DNA of 64,000 nt, taken from Epiperipatus broadwayi (lineage: Eukaryota > Onychophora > Udeonychophora > Euonychophora > Peripatidae). The stretch is taken from positions 7,478,499-7,542,498 of the forward strand of contig JAQFVV010000012.1 of assembly GCA_028023455.1 (NCBI GenBank). The letters are read 5' to 3'. Positions 11,730-23,994 of this stretch are shown one piece after another (the stretch's first letter is position 1; each line of letters opens with the position of its first letter). Both the position numbers and the translations under genes were made by a program. The notes beneath the pieces were generated by a model. That model made no database searches. It was given only the letters and a program-made list of their open reading frames with translations, and had not been told where the DNA came from.

Positions 11730-12209
11730 ATTCGCTCAAGTCTTCTTTTGCAGCTTGTCTTTTCACAATTAATCCGACCATCACATATTTTTTTGATATG
11801 GATTGTTGCATAGAAATGTTGTACATTCTTGATTTAAACATCACTTATATAGCATCTAATATTTGAGATTTTTTTTCTATTTCTAAACTATTCAGCAGAA
11901 CTCTGAAAAAAATAACATCTCTTTAGCTCTGATATTATTCCTGATTTTAGGTATAAGTGCCTCTGAAATAAATGAATAGCAACTGTGTTATATGTAAGAT
12001 GCAAAAAATACTTTTATATTATCAAAATTGTTATTTCATTGGAAAGACTGGGATCTTGTACAAACAAAAACATAATTTTTCTGCAAAATCAAAAGATACC
12101 ACAATCTTTTTTTTTTGACTAGTCCCCTTCATTTATTTGTAATGATCTGATAATTTTTGGCTATAAAACAGAACCAACAACCATTTGATCAAGAATTTCA
12201 TCAATTTGA

Positions 12210-12560
12210 TTAGATAAATTTGTCAACAGAAACACCTTGCTTGTAAATGATATGGTCTATTATTTCCTCTGCAAGCTTCATATTTAATTTTTGTTTAAAA
12301 TATTCCATACCAAGATATGAAATACTTTCATTGAGATGGCACAATATATTTGCTTCAGCACAAATTATTTTTTCTAAACTAGATATACAATTAATCACTA
12401 CTATACTATCAATAAATATAATGCTCATTAATTGAGAAGATTTTTATGTGTTGTGCAAACACAGATTGATTGCCTCAGCAAACTTTAAAAACTTCTTATC
12501 ATCAGAATATTTTGTCTTAAACAATCCCTTAAAATTTCTCTTTATTAGTTTTGTCATTTA
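12210..12560 (-). pseudogene. Protein-like relic, family not recognised
   Basis: On the minus strand, GLFKTKYSDDKKFLKFAEA (about 12525-12470) is followed, after a stop, by a frame at 12428-12210 containing LEKIICAEANILCHLNESI and KLNMKLAEEIIDHIIYKQG. The composition is less AT-biased than chance frames nearby. It may be part of the transposase of the element proposed at 10955-13085. I do not recognise the family. Confidence 0.3.
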
Positions 12561-13085
12561 TTTTCATTAAAGCAATCCTTTTTTTTTCCAGGCATAAAAC
12601 AATACCAGTATTGTCATTATTTTTGATTTATATGATAATTTTGAAAAAATAAAAATATATCTTCTTGTGGTCACACAATGAAATTTTTCACAAATGTTGC
12701 CAAAATACATATGTTTTTAAATGGGTTTTTTTTTTAATAATAAACTTTTTGTGAGAAATTCAAGATCAAAAATTTAAAAAGAGTTAGTGGAATTACATAT
12801 ATGAAAGTTTATAAAATAAACTATAAATTGGTGCTTTTTTTATTAATTTTAGTGTGATTAATCATTCCTTATAAAATTGCATAAAAGCACAAAATTGTGT
12901 TTTTCTGAGGTTTTCAAACAACTGTCATTTCAAAACTACATTAAGTAAAAATGTAAAAAAATTGATTTTTTTTTTTTTTTTTACTATTTCTAATAGTGCA
13001 TTTGAAGAACCAAATTTGAAAAAAATCCAAAATAGTCATGTTCAAAATTATTGAAATATTGGATCATTTGATATGGAATAACCCA

Positions 13086-16000
13086 TTAATGGTAATCAGT
13101 GTGAAAATAAATTGAATTAAATTCTGGCATAAATTTAACGTTTTTAATAGAATAAACTGACCATTATAAAACTATGCTATTTGAACCTAAATAAAAAAGA
13201 GATTGCATTGTTATAGTTAATTGAATAATATAATTTATTAAAATATATTAAAAAGTTTATCATATTGCTTTATTAGCCACTCTGCTATCGTATGTCATTT
13301 AACACTTTGCTTTTTCTGGGATTTCAAACTGTTTACATTCAAATCAGTATTATTATCATAGTGTTCAATATTTTGTCTTTCCCAAGATCCATTTTAATTT
13401 CAAACTTTTTACTTTTAAGTCAGTGCATTATTTTACAGCATTTCAAACTCTTTATTTTTAAATCAACATCAGTGATTATTACCAGCGACAGATGGATTCG
13501 AATTTACTTGCAGTTGTTCATTCCACTCTTCACCAAAAATAAAGTCTTAGTTCAAATAAGGCTCTACTTCATTCCAAATATTTTTATTCTTTTTATATAA
13601 TAATGATTCTCTCTCTCTCCCTTCCCCCCTTTTTATTTATATTGTTTTTACTACTGCTGATTTGTTGTTTATCTGTTATAGTAATTTTAATTCTGGAAAA
13701 AAAAAAAAAAAAATTGAATACAAATATTTTAGTTAGCTTGAAGAAAACTATAAACAGTAGAATCAATCTGTTATTTTTTTCAAAGTTACGCAACAATATT
13801 TTTTTAAAAACATATACAATCAAAATTGTTTTTAGTTTCTTATCTGATCATTTTTAATTTTATTTATTTTAAAGTAAAATATTCTATGTTTTATTTCTAA
13901 GCATTTACATTTATTTTGTGTTACAAATTAATTTTTCATAGTTTTATTTTTCAGTTTTTACCACAATTTTGTTGGATGATAAACTATCATATATATATAA
14001 TCGATTTTTTAAAAAACAACAATAAACAAAAGCATGCCTAGAAGGATAAAATTATTTACATTGTTTTTGAAGGATTGAGTATTATTTAAAGAAGAAAGAG
14101 ATCACTTTATAAAATATATACTAGAAAATGTCACCATAAAAATTAAGACAGTTTTATGCAAGAAATTATATCTTTAATTTACATTTGAAGTTGGATTTAT
14201 GTCTCAATACTTCATATTTTAATTTTGGAAATTGATGGAACATATGTGAACTATCAGTTTTTAAATAAAATTAACGTATGACCCATTTTCCCTCAGAAAT
14301 ATTTCCCCCAAAGTTACTATATTTTGTGTACCCCCTGAGCAGAATGAATCCTTTATAATTTTTTAAAAGTCTATTATTCAATACAAATGTCTATGATTTC
14401 ATTTTATACCCGGAGTGGAGCTTGGACATTTTATACGTTAGCTGAAGAATTGCCAAATAATAAAGGTAGTATTTTCAGTTCTGATCAGATGAGTTTCCTT
14501 GGGCTGATCATAAAAGAACACAATTCTAATATGATTCATTATTTAACACTAATGAGAGAAGTGCTATCTCTGCATGAAAGAACTTAATGATTTATCTATA
14601 ATATATATATTTTTAGTAAATAATGGTTTGTGTAAACTATATATTTCTAATCATTTGAACACATATAAACTTGTCTGTTAGTAAATAAATCAGTCTAAAA
14701 AAAAAAATAGCGGCAACATTTTAACAACATTTTATCTTTCAACGCTATGGAAAATATTTCAGACATCACAAAGTTTAGCTCTAAATGGATTTTTAAGGTT
14801 TAACTTGGCACAAAGTTATTTTTCTATTTCTTGTCTTTCTGGCGGAATAAAATAACTGTTTTTAATCATGTGTCAAAACTTAAAAAAGATTTTTTCTTTT
14901 TAACAAATGAAAAGATTGGATTATGTTTCAAAAACAAAGTATTTTACACTATTTAAACTAATGATTGAATATCCATGTGTGTGCGTGATGAATCTGACAC
15001 TATATAATTTTTTCACTCTGTATTTGAAATCAATGTTTAGTTTTAATTTCCTTTTGTTAACAGTCCTTTCTTAAGGATATGTGAATGTTTTTGTTTTTCT
15101 TTTGTTTTGCATTCCTTTTTTTTTAATGTTTGTTTATTGTCTTATAACTAATATGTATATTAGGGAGTAGATATATGGAATGATGTTGACACTAAACAGT
15201 TATATTAATGACAAAGATAAAAAAAATCATGTGAGTGAAAGACAGTACTTAATAAATAGTAATTTTTACATATTTAATCTGTTTTCTTTATTTGATTACA
15301 TAAGCATATTTATTTTAGTAGAAAATTATGCATCCACATATTTGATTCTGCAGCATATTTTTTTATTTACTTACATACAAACACAAATATATGTATAATG
15401 ATAGCTTTAAAAATATTTGTTATAATGGTAGTAGTAGATCTTTATATAGCAATATGTATATATAGGCATGCATGATTAATATCACTGCATGAAGATTGGT
15501 TGAATATGGCTTGATTATAAATAATGCCCATCCATTATTCATTTTTGTTAAACAATAAACTGACTACATGATCTTTGTTGTCATGCATCGTCTTTTGAAT
15601 AGGCGTTCATCTATATTAGGTTGCTAAAAAATGAATGCTGTTAACTAAAACTATTTAGAGTTGTAATTATATTTTATTGAGCACACAGGAAGTATAGGTA
15701 AATACTTAAAACAGGCTTTAACCTGAAATGAATGTGCCTTAAAATTTCTAATAGTCAAGCAATATTATTTTGCCAATAGAGGGACCTCACAAACCATGCA
15801 CAAGATAGCGACTTTTATAAAGATAAGAGCGGCCATCTTATCTTTCACCTAAATTTCTATTTATATAGGCTAATCTGACACTGTAAAATTAGTTGACTTT
15901 AATGACTAATAACTATTTATCAGATATTATTCCAACACTTGCATGTTTGATGTTAATAATATATATATTTATTTACTTCTGCTTGCTTAATTCTTCACTG

Positions 16001-17495
16001 ATATTAAAATAATTGGGTAGTTTTATTGTTGTTGTTATTGTAATGATTTTCTTTTAATTTGCAAATTTTTAATACAACCACATCAGTTGATTCTTTTAAC
16101 TTATCACAGTAAACAAAATCATTTCTCTTTTCATTATGTTAGTGTCATTTATTGTAAGTTTAAATAATCAGTGGTTATCAAATAGTAATGCAATTCAATT
16201 TCCATCTCTGCATTATTTTCAGATTTTTATCTTTATCAATGAGGACTGGGATTCAAATTAAAACCAATGCATTTATACTTTTGGCAGCCATTTTTAACTC
16301 TTATTTTTACTATCAAACTATGATTGAAATTAAAAAATATCTAAAGTTTTGAATTTATTTCAAATTGCTTGTATATTTATATAGATGTGAAGTATTCACA
16401 TTGCTGTTACTAATACTTTGTAGATGGGTGCATATAAAGATTTATTATTTTATAATAACAATTAAAATGCTAAATTGGTCTAGTAATTCATATTAAAAGT
16501 GTGATATCATATGTAATTTTCCAATATCAGTGATAAAAAAAATTACATTTTTGATTGCTTGATATAATATTTTGATTAGAAACATGTTTTTTTTTTTTTT
16601 ATCTTCCAATAAAAAATTGACATTAATTTTATCTTTAGAAAATTCAATCCACTCCTTAAATTAGGCAGGTATAATAATCAAGCAAATAGTAATAATCTGT
16701 CATTTCTTAAACTATTTTTAAGGTAATGCAATTTCTTATATCATTAAATTGTAAATAATGCCATATTTTAACGTCATGAGAGAGAAAGAACAACATAATT
16801 AAGCATACTGAATGTAATGCAAAATATTTCAAGTATGGTCATATAACACAAAAATTTCTAATTTAACAATTACTGCAAAATATTTCCACACACATTCTTT
16901 AAATTGATAAAAAATAGTAAAAATAATTTTTCTGCACATATTACAAAGTCAAGTGTGTAAAAACCGAAAACAAAAAAAAAAATCTCTCTGAAACATTAAT
17001 ATTTTTATGGATTCAGAGAGAAAGAGTAAAAGCCAATTTTATTTTTTAAAACTGTTTTGTAGAAAGTTATATATTTAAAAAATTTCAATTTAACAAAATA
17101 GTAAAATCTTTTTTTTTTTTGCTTCAAAGTACATTATATTTGGTGATTATTTTAAAGAACATCACATTTATGATTTAGCAGTTTGAACTTAAATTTTTAT
17201 CAACTGGCAATTCTTTTAATTAATTTAGATCATTTACAATTTTATAATAATAGTGTTTATTTTATGATATTGTAATGTAATATTGTCAGAAAGTATTAAC
17301 ATTGATATTTCTAATCTTCTGAAACATTGCAATAAAATAAAATTAAAATTTCTTCATTATTTTAAAATATTGACAGACTTTAAACATGATTCTAACTTAA
17401 TTGAGACTAATGAATAAATAAACAATATTGTATTAATAACTGCAACAAAGGTAAATGATATCAAAAAGTAACATTTTCCAGTAAATTTCCAACTG
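13086..17495. other. AT-rich stretch without recognised gene
   Basis: Contains homopolymer runs, a pyrimidine tract at about 13603-13630, a (TA)n near 14600, and a 10-bp inverted repeat TCTCTCTGAA / TTCAGAGAGA around 16983-17022. The frame at 14387-14587 (YTRSGAWTFYTLAEELPNN near its start) has less biased composition than its neighbours, but no family or splice context supports it as an exon. Confidence 0.5.
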
Positions 17496-17499
17496 AAGC

Positions 17500-18160
17500 A
17501 TGACACTATATGAAGATAATAAGAAATATAAAAGCATTTTATTAAGAAGAAACAAATATATGGAGTTCTGCGAATTGGTACAAACTATTGATAATAATAT
17601 AAGAAAATATAATTGTGAATTGGTATGGAAAGCTATAGAAGAGAATAAAAGTTTTAAAAGTATAAAACAACAGTTTGATATTGGCAGAAAAGTTATTTCA
17701 AACATTAAGAAGACAGAACTAGACAAAGAGGCACCACATTATGAAATATGTGAATGAATGATATAAAAATTTATATAATAATAAAGAATAACAAAAATAA
17801 AGTATCCTACAATTATTATATCTTCTGAATTGCCAAATATTTTAAATGAAGTGGTAGGACATGCAATTAAATGAATGAGAAATTATGCAATTGATATTTT
17901 AAAAGAAGCAGATGAAGAAATAGAAAATTTATTGGCAAAGTTGTATATAAAATGTCTAAATAATAAAGAGGTACTAGATGATTGGGAGAATGCAGTAATA
18001 ATACTGATATTTAAGAAAGGTGATAAAAAAACATTAGAAATTACAGAACTATCAATATTCTATCAGTTTTAAAAAAATCTTCACTAAGAAAATTGCAATT
18101 CATCTACAGAGAACTTTGGGTCTTAACAAACCAAAAGAACAAGCTAGATTTAAAAGTAGT
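17500..18160 (+). pseudogene. RTE-like LINE, 5' part before the RT core (copy C)
   Basis: This copy covers the part that copies B and E lack. The first open piece (17500-17757) has the basic linker between endonuclease and RT, with KYNCELVWKAIEENKSFKSI and IGRKVISNIKK. The second piece (17875-18072) has ILKEADEEIENLLAKLYIK and [17 protein letters not shown], matching DILKEAGEEIETILAKLYTK and the same RT-entry block in copy D. Several stops and indels separate the pieces. Homology ends abruptly at about 18160, soon after the segment equivalent to LNKPKEQA, so the copy is 3'-truncated. The endonuclease domain is again absent. Confidence 0.75.
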
Positions 18161-18359
18161 CATTTGTTTACTTTTATCTTAAAGAAAAGATGTTGGACAT
18201 GAATAAAGACAGGATACGAAACTGATAATTTGTCTACTTACAACTATTAGCAAATGGGAATAGGATTGAACTATTTATGATTAAACAGTTATTTAAAAAG
18301 TGCCTTAGGACTAAACAATAATTAAAGAATTAATATTTGAAATACAAACACTCTTCACA

Positions 18360-18480
18360 TACATGTAGAAAAGTGTGTGTGGTTCATGTGTATCAGTGGT
18401 ATGAGATAGTGGATAGTTGATGGGCACTTGAAAGTCTGAGTTCAAATCCCCTATATTTATAACTAAAGAATTACATTCTT
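18360..18480 (+). repeat. F2 repeat fragment with tRNA-like A/B boxes
   Basis: The block GAGATAGTGGATAGTTGATG ... GAAAGTCTGAGTTCAAATCC (about 18390-18450) matches the tRNA-like portion of the F2 units at 44.5-46 kb and, on the other strand, 60.4 kb. GAGTTCAAATCCCC is a good polymerase III B-box-like sequence. GATAGTGGATAGTTGATGGG is a weaker A-box candidate. No hammerhead is left in this fragment. Confidence 0.5.
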
Positions 18481-18484
18481 AAGT

Positions 18485-19687
18485 TGACTAGTATTGGTAG
18501 CATTATTTCCCATCATTTATCAGCTAGAGATATAAATCTTATTAAAAATAAATTATTTTAAAGTAGTCTTCTGAGCAGTTATTTCACCACATGTAGCTTG
18601 TTGACATGTAGAAGTTATTCCTAAATTTTCGTGTATCTGATGCTTATAGAATTGTGATGTTTGTCATTCCATTATTTTCTGCTCAAATATCACTTGATAT
18701 CACTTAATTACTATGAATAAATAAATATATATTGAGCATTAATAATCCAACAAATGAGAGTCCATGATCTTTTCTTAAGCCAGGCAAAGTAATAAGATCT
18801 TTAAGCTTGGATCATCAGATTTTGACATGAATTAAAATTCACTCAAATACCCATTGTTTTAAATTCACCCAAATAACTTTTTATTTAATCTTGCATAATT
18901 ATTCAATTTTAAAATTAAAATGTAGGAAGTAAATTAATGATAGCTTGCCTCTTTTTTGTTTTTAGTTTTCACTTGGAGCTGCAAGAGAAAACTGTTTAAT
19001 GGCTTTAGCATTTGCATTTGTCCTAAAATAGAAAATAAAAAAGGTCAAAAATAAATTTCTTTACTGGTTGCTTAACTATTATTTATCTTTAAACTTTTTA
19101 AATGTATGTCTTACAATTCATGTAGATAATAGTAAAATGTTAGTAAGAGCTCTACTATAAAGAAACATTAAAACAAACAAACAAAAAAGGAAAATTTAGT
19201 GATAAATATTAATGCAAAAAAGAAAAAAAACTTCCCAAATATACAGTCATAAAAGAAAAGTTTTAATACAATATACAAATATATTGTAAATGTATTTCTT
19301 TTAGATATTAAAAATAATAGATATTGTGACTATCCTCACTTTTTGGGAAGGGAGATTCTAAGACTACTGTATTTTAGATTTGCATTTAGTAATTGATTAA
19401 TTTTTCAAGAGCTTTTAACACTTTAAAGATATTGGAAGTGCATGAGGAGATAAGAAATGTATTGCTCAATTATTAATATATGACTTCTTCTTTCATACTG
19501 GATAATTATGAATCTGGGAAGAACATGGAATTAAAGATGCCAGATTATTGATGATCAACCTGTAAAATTATATAAAGTTTGTTATTAATAATCTTAGGAT
19601 ATATATTATAAATTATTATGTTTTATTCTGCACTTCAGTATGATTTTTACTCCAAAAATTTTGATGTTTTGATTGTTTTTAAATATA
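18485..19687. other. AT-rich spacer
   Basis: No gene, repeat family or structured element recognised. Confidence 0.55.
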
Positions 19688-19756
19688 TACACCTGGGTCT
19701 CTTTTTACGCGGACTTATTTAACACAATTTTGAAGTTACGTGATTCGTGTTTCATC

Positions 19757-19857
19757 AGAAGTCGAACTCCGATATTGCGCTATTACTTTAAATAATAAAT
19801 TTCGTGCACTTACGTTATATTGAAAGTAATAGCAAAATTATTGGAATTCGACTTTCA
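19757..19857. repeat. Subterminal hairpin of the pogo-like element
   Basis: GAAGTCGAACTCCGATATTG (from 19758) pairs imperfectly with AATTATTGGAATTCGACTTTC (ending about 19856), followed inwards by CTATTACTTTAA with TTGAAAGTAATAG. The same hairpin, with other base changes but preserved pairing, is at 63886-63985 in the third copy, so it appears to be a conserved part of the element. Confidence 0.75.
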
Positions 19858-20160
19858 ACTTAGTAATTTCAATATTTTCAGTGCTTTATAATAGTAAGAT
19901 TTTATGCAATAATGAAATTAAAATCATGATTTCCACATTTTATGTATACACACATTAAATTTTACAAGATTATAATGTAAATTTGTTCAAACATTGTGCG
20001 TGTTAATTTTGCATTTTAAATCACATTCTGTTTTTGCTTTTTAAAAAAGAACGTTTAATCAATTATTAATCATTTAGTGTCCGCAAGTTTATTTTTAAAA
20101 GGTGAGTAATAGCAGTGAAACGAAATTTGATTTTTAAACGGAATTGAAAATTAAAAAATT

Positions 20161-20553
20161 AAAGACAAAAATAAAAGTTTAGATACAGAAGAAAATGTAG
20201 AAAAAGATAATGAAACAGAAGTGGAACCTGTTCCTTTCACTTCCAAAATGATTCGAGAAGGTCTTCAACTTTCTAATCAGTTGGCAAATTATTTTCTTAC
20301 TAATAACACTAATCACGAACGTGCTCTTAAATTCCAACGAGAGCTAAATGGTTGTATGTCTGGATATCGCGAGCTTCATAAACAATTAATAAAATCATCG
20401 TCTCAAAGATTAATTACTAATTACGTTGTCACTAGAAAACCATTAAAACAACAACATGAGAGTGAAGTTGGCGCTAGTTATAGTTCCTCTTGTGAAGAAT
20501 CTTTACCAGTTTGCAAACGAACCTGTTTATCGGCAAATAGCGTTAATAATTAA
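20161..20553 (+). CDS. Transposase C-terminal remnant in pogo-like element
   Basis: The frame is open from about 20155 to the TAA after SANSVNN. It starts acidic and lysine-rich, then reads VPFTSKMIREGLQLSNQLAN, ALKFQRELNGCMSGYRELHK and LITNYVVTRKPLKQ. I read it as the C-terminal tail of a Tigger/TIGD-like transposase, from its position just before the 3' terminus of a TA-flanked element and its composition, not from a catalytic motif. No ATG precedes the conserved part in frame, so it may be a terminal exon or simply a remnant. An AAAGGTGAGT 5'-splice-like sequence at about 20097-20106 lies upstream. A degraded copy is found at 39050-39200 (FQQELNNYMSGY-like). Confidence 0.5.
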   Translation, partial: KDKNKSLDTEENVEKDNETEVEPVPFTSKMIREGLQLSNQLANYFLTNNTNHERALKFQRELNGCMSGYRELHKQLIKSSSQRLITNYVVTRKPLKQQHESEVGASYSSSCEESLPVCKRTCLSANSVNN

Positions 20554-20891
20554 AACGTGTATAAAAAAATGTAAATTACTGTACTGTAAATTATGCATAA
20601 AAATATATTATTTTGAATAAAATTAAATATTATAGTTAAAAAAAGTTTGTCTTGTATCAATTTTTTTCAAATTTGAAATTTTTTATTAGTCATATTTTAT
20701 TTCCTTATTTTTTTTTTTTTGCGTGAATTTTAAAGTAATTTTACGTTGGTGCTTTGCTTTTACGCGAATTTTGAAAAATCACAGACCGCATCCCCCCCTT
20801 TTCAATGTAAGTTACGTCTATTTTTGCGCGATTTCGTTTGCGCGTGTTTTCTGAGGAACCTATCTATCGCATAAAACGAGACCCAGGTGTA

Positions 20892-21184
20892 CTGTTAAAA
20901 TTAATAAATGAAACTTTGTTTATGTCTGGCATGAATTTAATTTTGACCCTGAATTAGATTACCTTGTCAAAAAACTTATCTCTTTAATATCCAAAATTGC
21001 AAGTGTAAATAAATGTTTTATACCAGCAAACCATTCTAATAAAGATGATACTTTGATATTTATAACACATTGAAAAGGAAGTTATTTCATTTGACTTCCA
21101 TTTAATTTGGTAGTGCTATATTTATTAATAATTTTACAGATATTAAACAACCTCCATACTTCCCCATTCTTTTTAAATTCTTAT
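20892..21184. other. Short AT-rich spacer
   Basis: Nothing recognised. Confidence 0.5.
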
Positions 21185-21330
21185 AATAGAGATATATATG
21201 AGAGATAGTGACCTGGACCAACTGATAAGTGCTGGTTCAGCATGAAATGTATCTTCGGGGGAGGAGGTCATTTGTCTTTTATCGTGTCTTTATTTATATA
21301 ATATAAAGTATGTAAACCTAATTCTTTTTT
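21185..21330 (+). mobile_element. F2 hammerhead-bearing repeat fragment
   Basis: This fragment matches the ribozyme region of the F2 locus at 45.78-45.90 kb on the same strand. After the hammerhead, the TTTGTCTTTTATCGTGTCTT segment corresponds to TTTATCTTTTTACATGTATG there. The tRNA-like part expected further downstream has decayed beyond recognition. Confidence 0.6.
21209..21270 (+). ncRNA. Type I hammerhead ribozyme motif (F2), one core change
   Basis: Outer stem I UGACCU (21209-21214) pairs with AGGUCA (21265-21270). Inner CCAA (21218-21221) faces UUCGG (21254-21258) with one bulged C. The core CUGAUAA (21222-21228) has A where the invariant G8 of CUGANGA should be. Stem II GUGCU (21229-21233) pairs with AGCAU (21239-21243) around loop GGUUC. 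GAAA follows (21244-21247), then UGUAUC, whose last three bases AUC fit the NUH cleavage triplet, predicting cleavage after 21253. Stem III would be very short, as in hammerheads of Penelope-like elements. The G8 change should impair catalysis, so this copy is probably weak or dead. Confidence 0.7.
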
Positions 21331-23880
21331 TACTTGATTCGTTTTTAGATGATTTTTAAATAACATTATTTTTTGTACAGGAGTTGTTTTTAAATATGTT
21401 TGCTATTATTGTGTAATTTTTTTTAAAAAAAGAGTTTCATCTCTTTATTTTTCATTATTTTAAAAACAAAAATCTGTTTTTCAGCAATGTTCCTGCAAAT
21501 GGGAAAATTTGCTTGTCTGCATTGTAACATTTCTGACGTTTTGTTTGAAAGAGAAATATCTCTTTGGTATTGATGCTTTGTTTGCATTTTGGCATTAGGC
21601 TTTTTTTTATTTAAAAAAAGTGGTTTTTATTGGTGTTGATGTTAAAAAAAAAAAATTTTGTTTAAATTTAATTAATTTCTTAATTTTGCCAAAAATCAGT
21701 GGAAGATAAGCTATACATTGCAAATTTTAGTGATAGCATTTCAATCATGTACAAACATATGCATTTATTGTCAGAAAGGACAATGAATAAAATCTTGGGC
21801 ACTTTTCTACAGGCAAGTAAGATCATGCCCATATTTTTGATAAATGTACAGTTTTGGGGATCTACAATTTCTCTTTTCAAATGTGTTAGTTGGTAAATTA
21901 AAAAAAAAAAGTTAATAAATGAAATAAAAGTAATAAATTCTGTTAAATTACATTAATAATCTTTATTTCAATTTTGTTTTTTACTTATAACATGGAAGTA
22001 ATGATACACTATGAACTTTAAAGTTTTTGGTGGCTTGTATAGAGAAACCAATGTGTGCTTCATCGTAACTATTGTCACTTTCAAGGTTTTTTATTTTTCA
22101 AATGAAATTCATTTTGTATGTGCAATGTGTATGAAGTAAAATTTGATAGCATACAAAACATATAACATTCTTGTGAAATTTTTCGTATGGTTTATTTAAT
22201 CATTTTCATAGATTTCTTAGGTCTGGAACCAATCTTCTTATTTTCTCTCTCTCTCTATATATATATAATGTATTTTTGTACCCAAATTTTTTTACTTGTA
22301 GTTTTCGGAATGAATCTATTGTTAAAAAGAGAATTAAGTGTACTGTATTGTTAGTTAGAAACATAAAAAAGCTAGATATATAATAATACTATGTTTATAA
22401 AGTACAACATTTTTACAGTCTTTTTTGCATTATTTAATAATATTTTACTATATTACATGACATTTATCATATACATTTTTAAATGTATGTGGCATATTTA
22501 TGATATTTAGTTTTTAATTGCATTATAAAAGAATGCACAAAAAAAAAACTAATAGTTCAAAAAAGATTTTGCAGCATGGCTGTGATTGCTGTAAATATTT
22601 TTGTATTCGTAAAATTCTTAAAATAGCTTATTTAATAATCAGGGAGTGTTTGAAATTTTGTAAATTAATTACATTTCTAATTCTGTCATTGTTACTATAT
22701 ATATATAAAGACATACTGACATATCTTGAGTTAATTTCTGAATTTGATAGGCTTTAAGGTACTGCCCATATGAAAGTTTAAAGTTTATTATAATAGCTGA
22801 AGCATGATTGCTATTGATCTGTTTATTGTTTTAATATTTTTTAATAAAAGTGGTTTTTTCTAAACAACTTATTCATTATTGACACAAAAATATATAAAAT
22901 CTCTTTGGATGTCTCGGAATTAAAAGACAAAAGCACCATCGATCTTGAACAAAAATATTTGTTAATTCTTTAATTAAAAATCCATCCTTTAAGTTGTTGA
23001 ATATTTTATTAAGGAAAAAAAAAATTAATTGTAGTAAGTTATTTAAAAAAATATATTTTAATTAATTTTGTAAAATTCTTATTAATGTAATTGTTTTTTT
23101 TTTTGAAAGAGAATTTCATCAGGAAAAAAAAAAGGGAATTCAGATTTTAAACCAATATTATTATTCATTAAGAAACTTAAAAGGTAAAAAAGGTAAAAGG
23201 TAAGATTTGTTTGTCATTGATAAAAAATACTTTTTAAATTAAACAAATAAAAATATTTTATTGATTCAATTTTTTTTTATCTCAGTTGTTTTTATAAATA
23301 TTTTAAAATGTAATGACATCAAAAGTTAGATTTTCATAAAACATTTTGTAAATTTTCAGACTTTTGCAATGAAGAAAACAAACTTATATTTAAGCTCACA
23401 TAGTGAAAAATATTTTTAAATGTATTTTTTTTTTTTTTATAAATGTATTTTTTTTTTTTTTTTAAATGTATTTTTTTTTAAATCTATATTTATTGAAATA
23501 GTTTTTTAATAATAAATAACGATTATTTTCTATATTTGATATCTAATAATTTTTTATGCATTGAAAGTTTTAATCAATGTATATGATTTAATTTAAATAA
23601 ATGTAAATATTGCTCCACCATTTTAAGTGTGTAGAGCAGTGCATCTGGGGCGTGTAAGGTTTATTGATTGTTGTTTCAACTCGTTCTTGAGCAATGAACC
23701 CATTTATTTATTATTATTAATAATATACATATTATGAGAAACAGAATATATTTTTATGTAAAGGAAGCTATCTTTATATTTTTTTTTTTTTACAAATGCA
23801 TTATCAGATAGTTACTGAAATAACATTGTCTATAGTGTTGAAGAAAATACACTTATAACAGTTTTTATTTATAATGACAT
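21331..23880. other. AT-rich stretch without recognised gene
   Basis: Poly-A/T runs, short (TA)n near 22260 and 22700, and three near-copies of an AAATGTA plus poly-T unit at about 23418-23480. The frames at 21680-21896 on both strands overlap each other and have no recognisable content. Confidence 0.55.
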
Positions 23881-23994
23881 AGTGCTTACATCAGGGGTCC
23901 CCAACCCTATGCCTGCAGGCACCATGGCGCCCACAGACCATTTTACATGTGCCCGCCGCTATCCGAACACTATAAAAAATTATTTATCTGCTAC

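Larger units (their letters stand above)
10955..13085. mobile_element. Possible decayed DNA transposon, superfamily unknown
   Basis: The 5' edge (10958 onwards, TGGTCATTCCATGTAAATAA) and the 3' edge (to about 13083, TCATTTGATATGGAATAACCCA) are imperfect reverse complements, giving candidate terminal inverted repeats of about 20 bp. The interior holds minus-strand protein-like fragments (12210-12560) and a tandem duplication (11354-11729). A fragment of the 3' part recurs in inverted orientation near 8.9 kb. No clean target-site duplication was seen, so the boundaries are tentative. Confidence 0.35.
19690..20889 (+). mobile_element. Complete 1.2-kb pogo/Tigger-like non-autonomous element
   Basis: Perfect 12-bp termini CACCTGGGTCTC and GAGACCCAGGTG lie inside a TA dinucleotide on each side (19688-19689 and 20890-20891), the target-site signature of the Tc1/mariner-pogo group. 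The element is much richer in CG dinucleotides than its surroundings. It carries one open frame (20161-20553) that looks like the C-terminal tail of a Tigger-type transposase, while the DDE catalytic core is missing, so it is a deletion derivative that would need a transposase in trans. Relatives: the 3' end at 39050-39499 and the 5' end at 63784-64000. Confidence 0.8.

Noticed and set aside
14387-14587. 66-codon frame as a possible host exon
   Set aside because: No recognised family or flanking exons; kept only as a note in the spacer entry.
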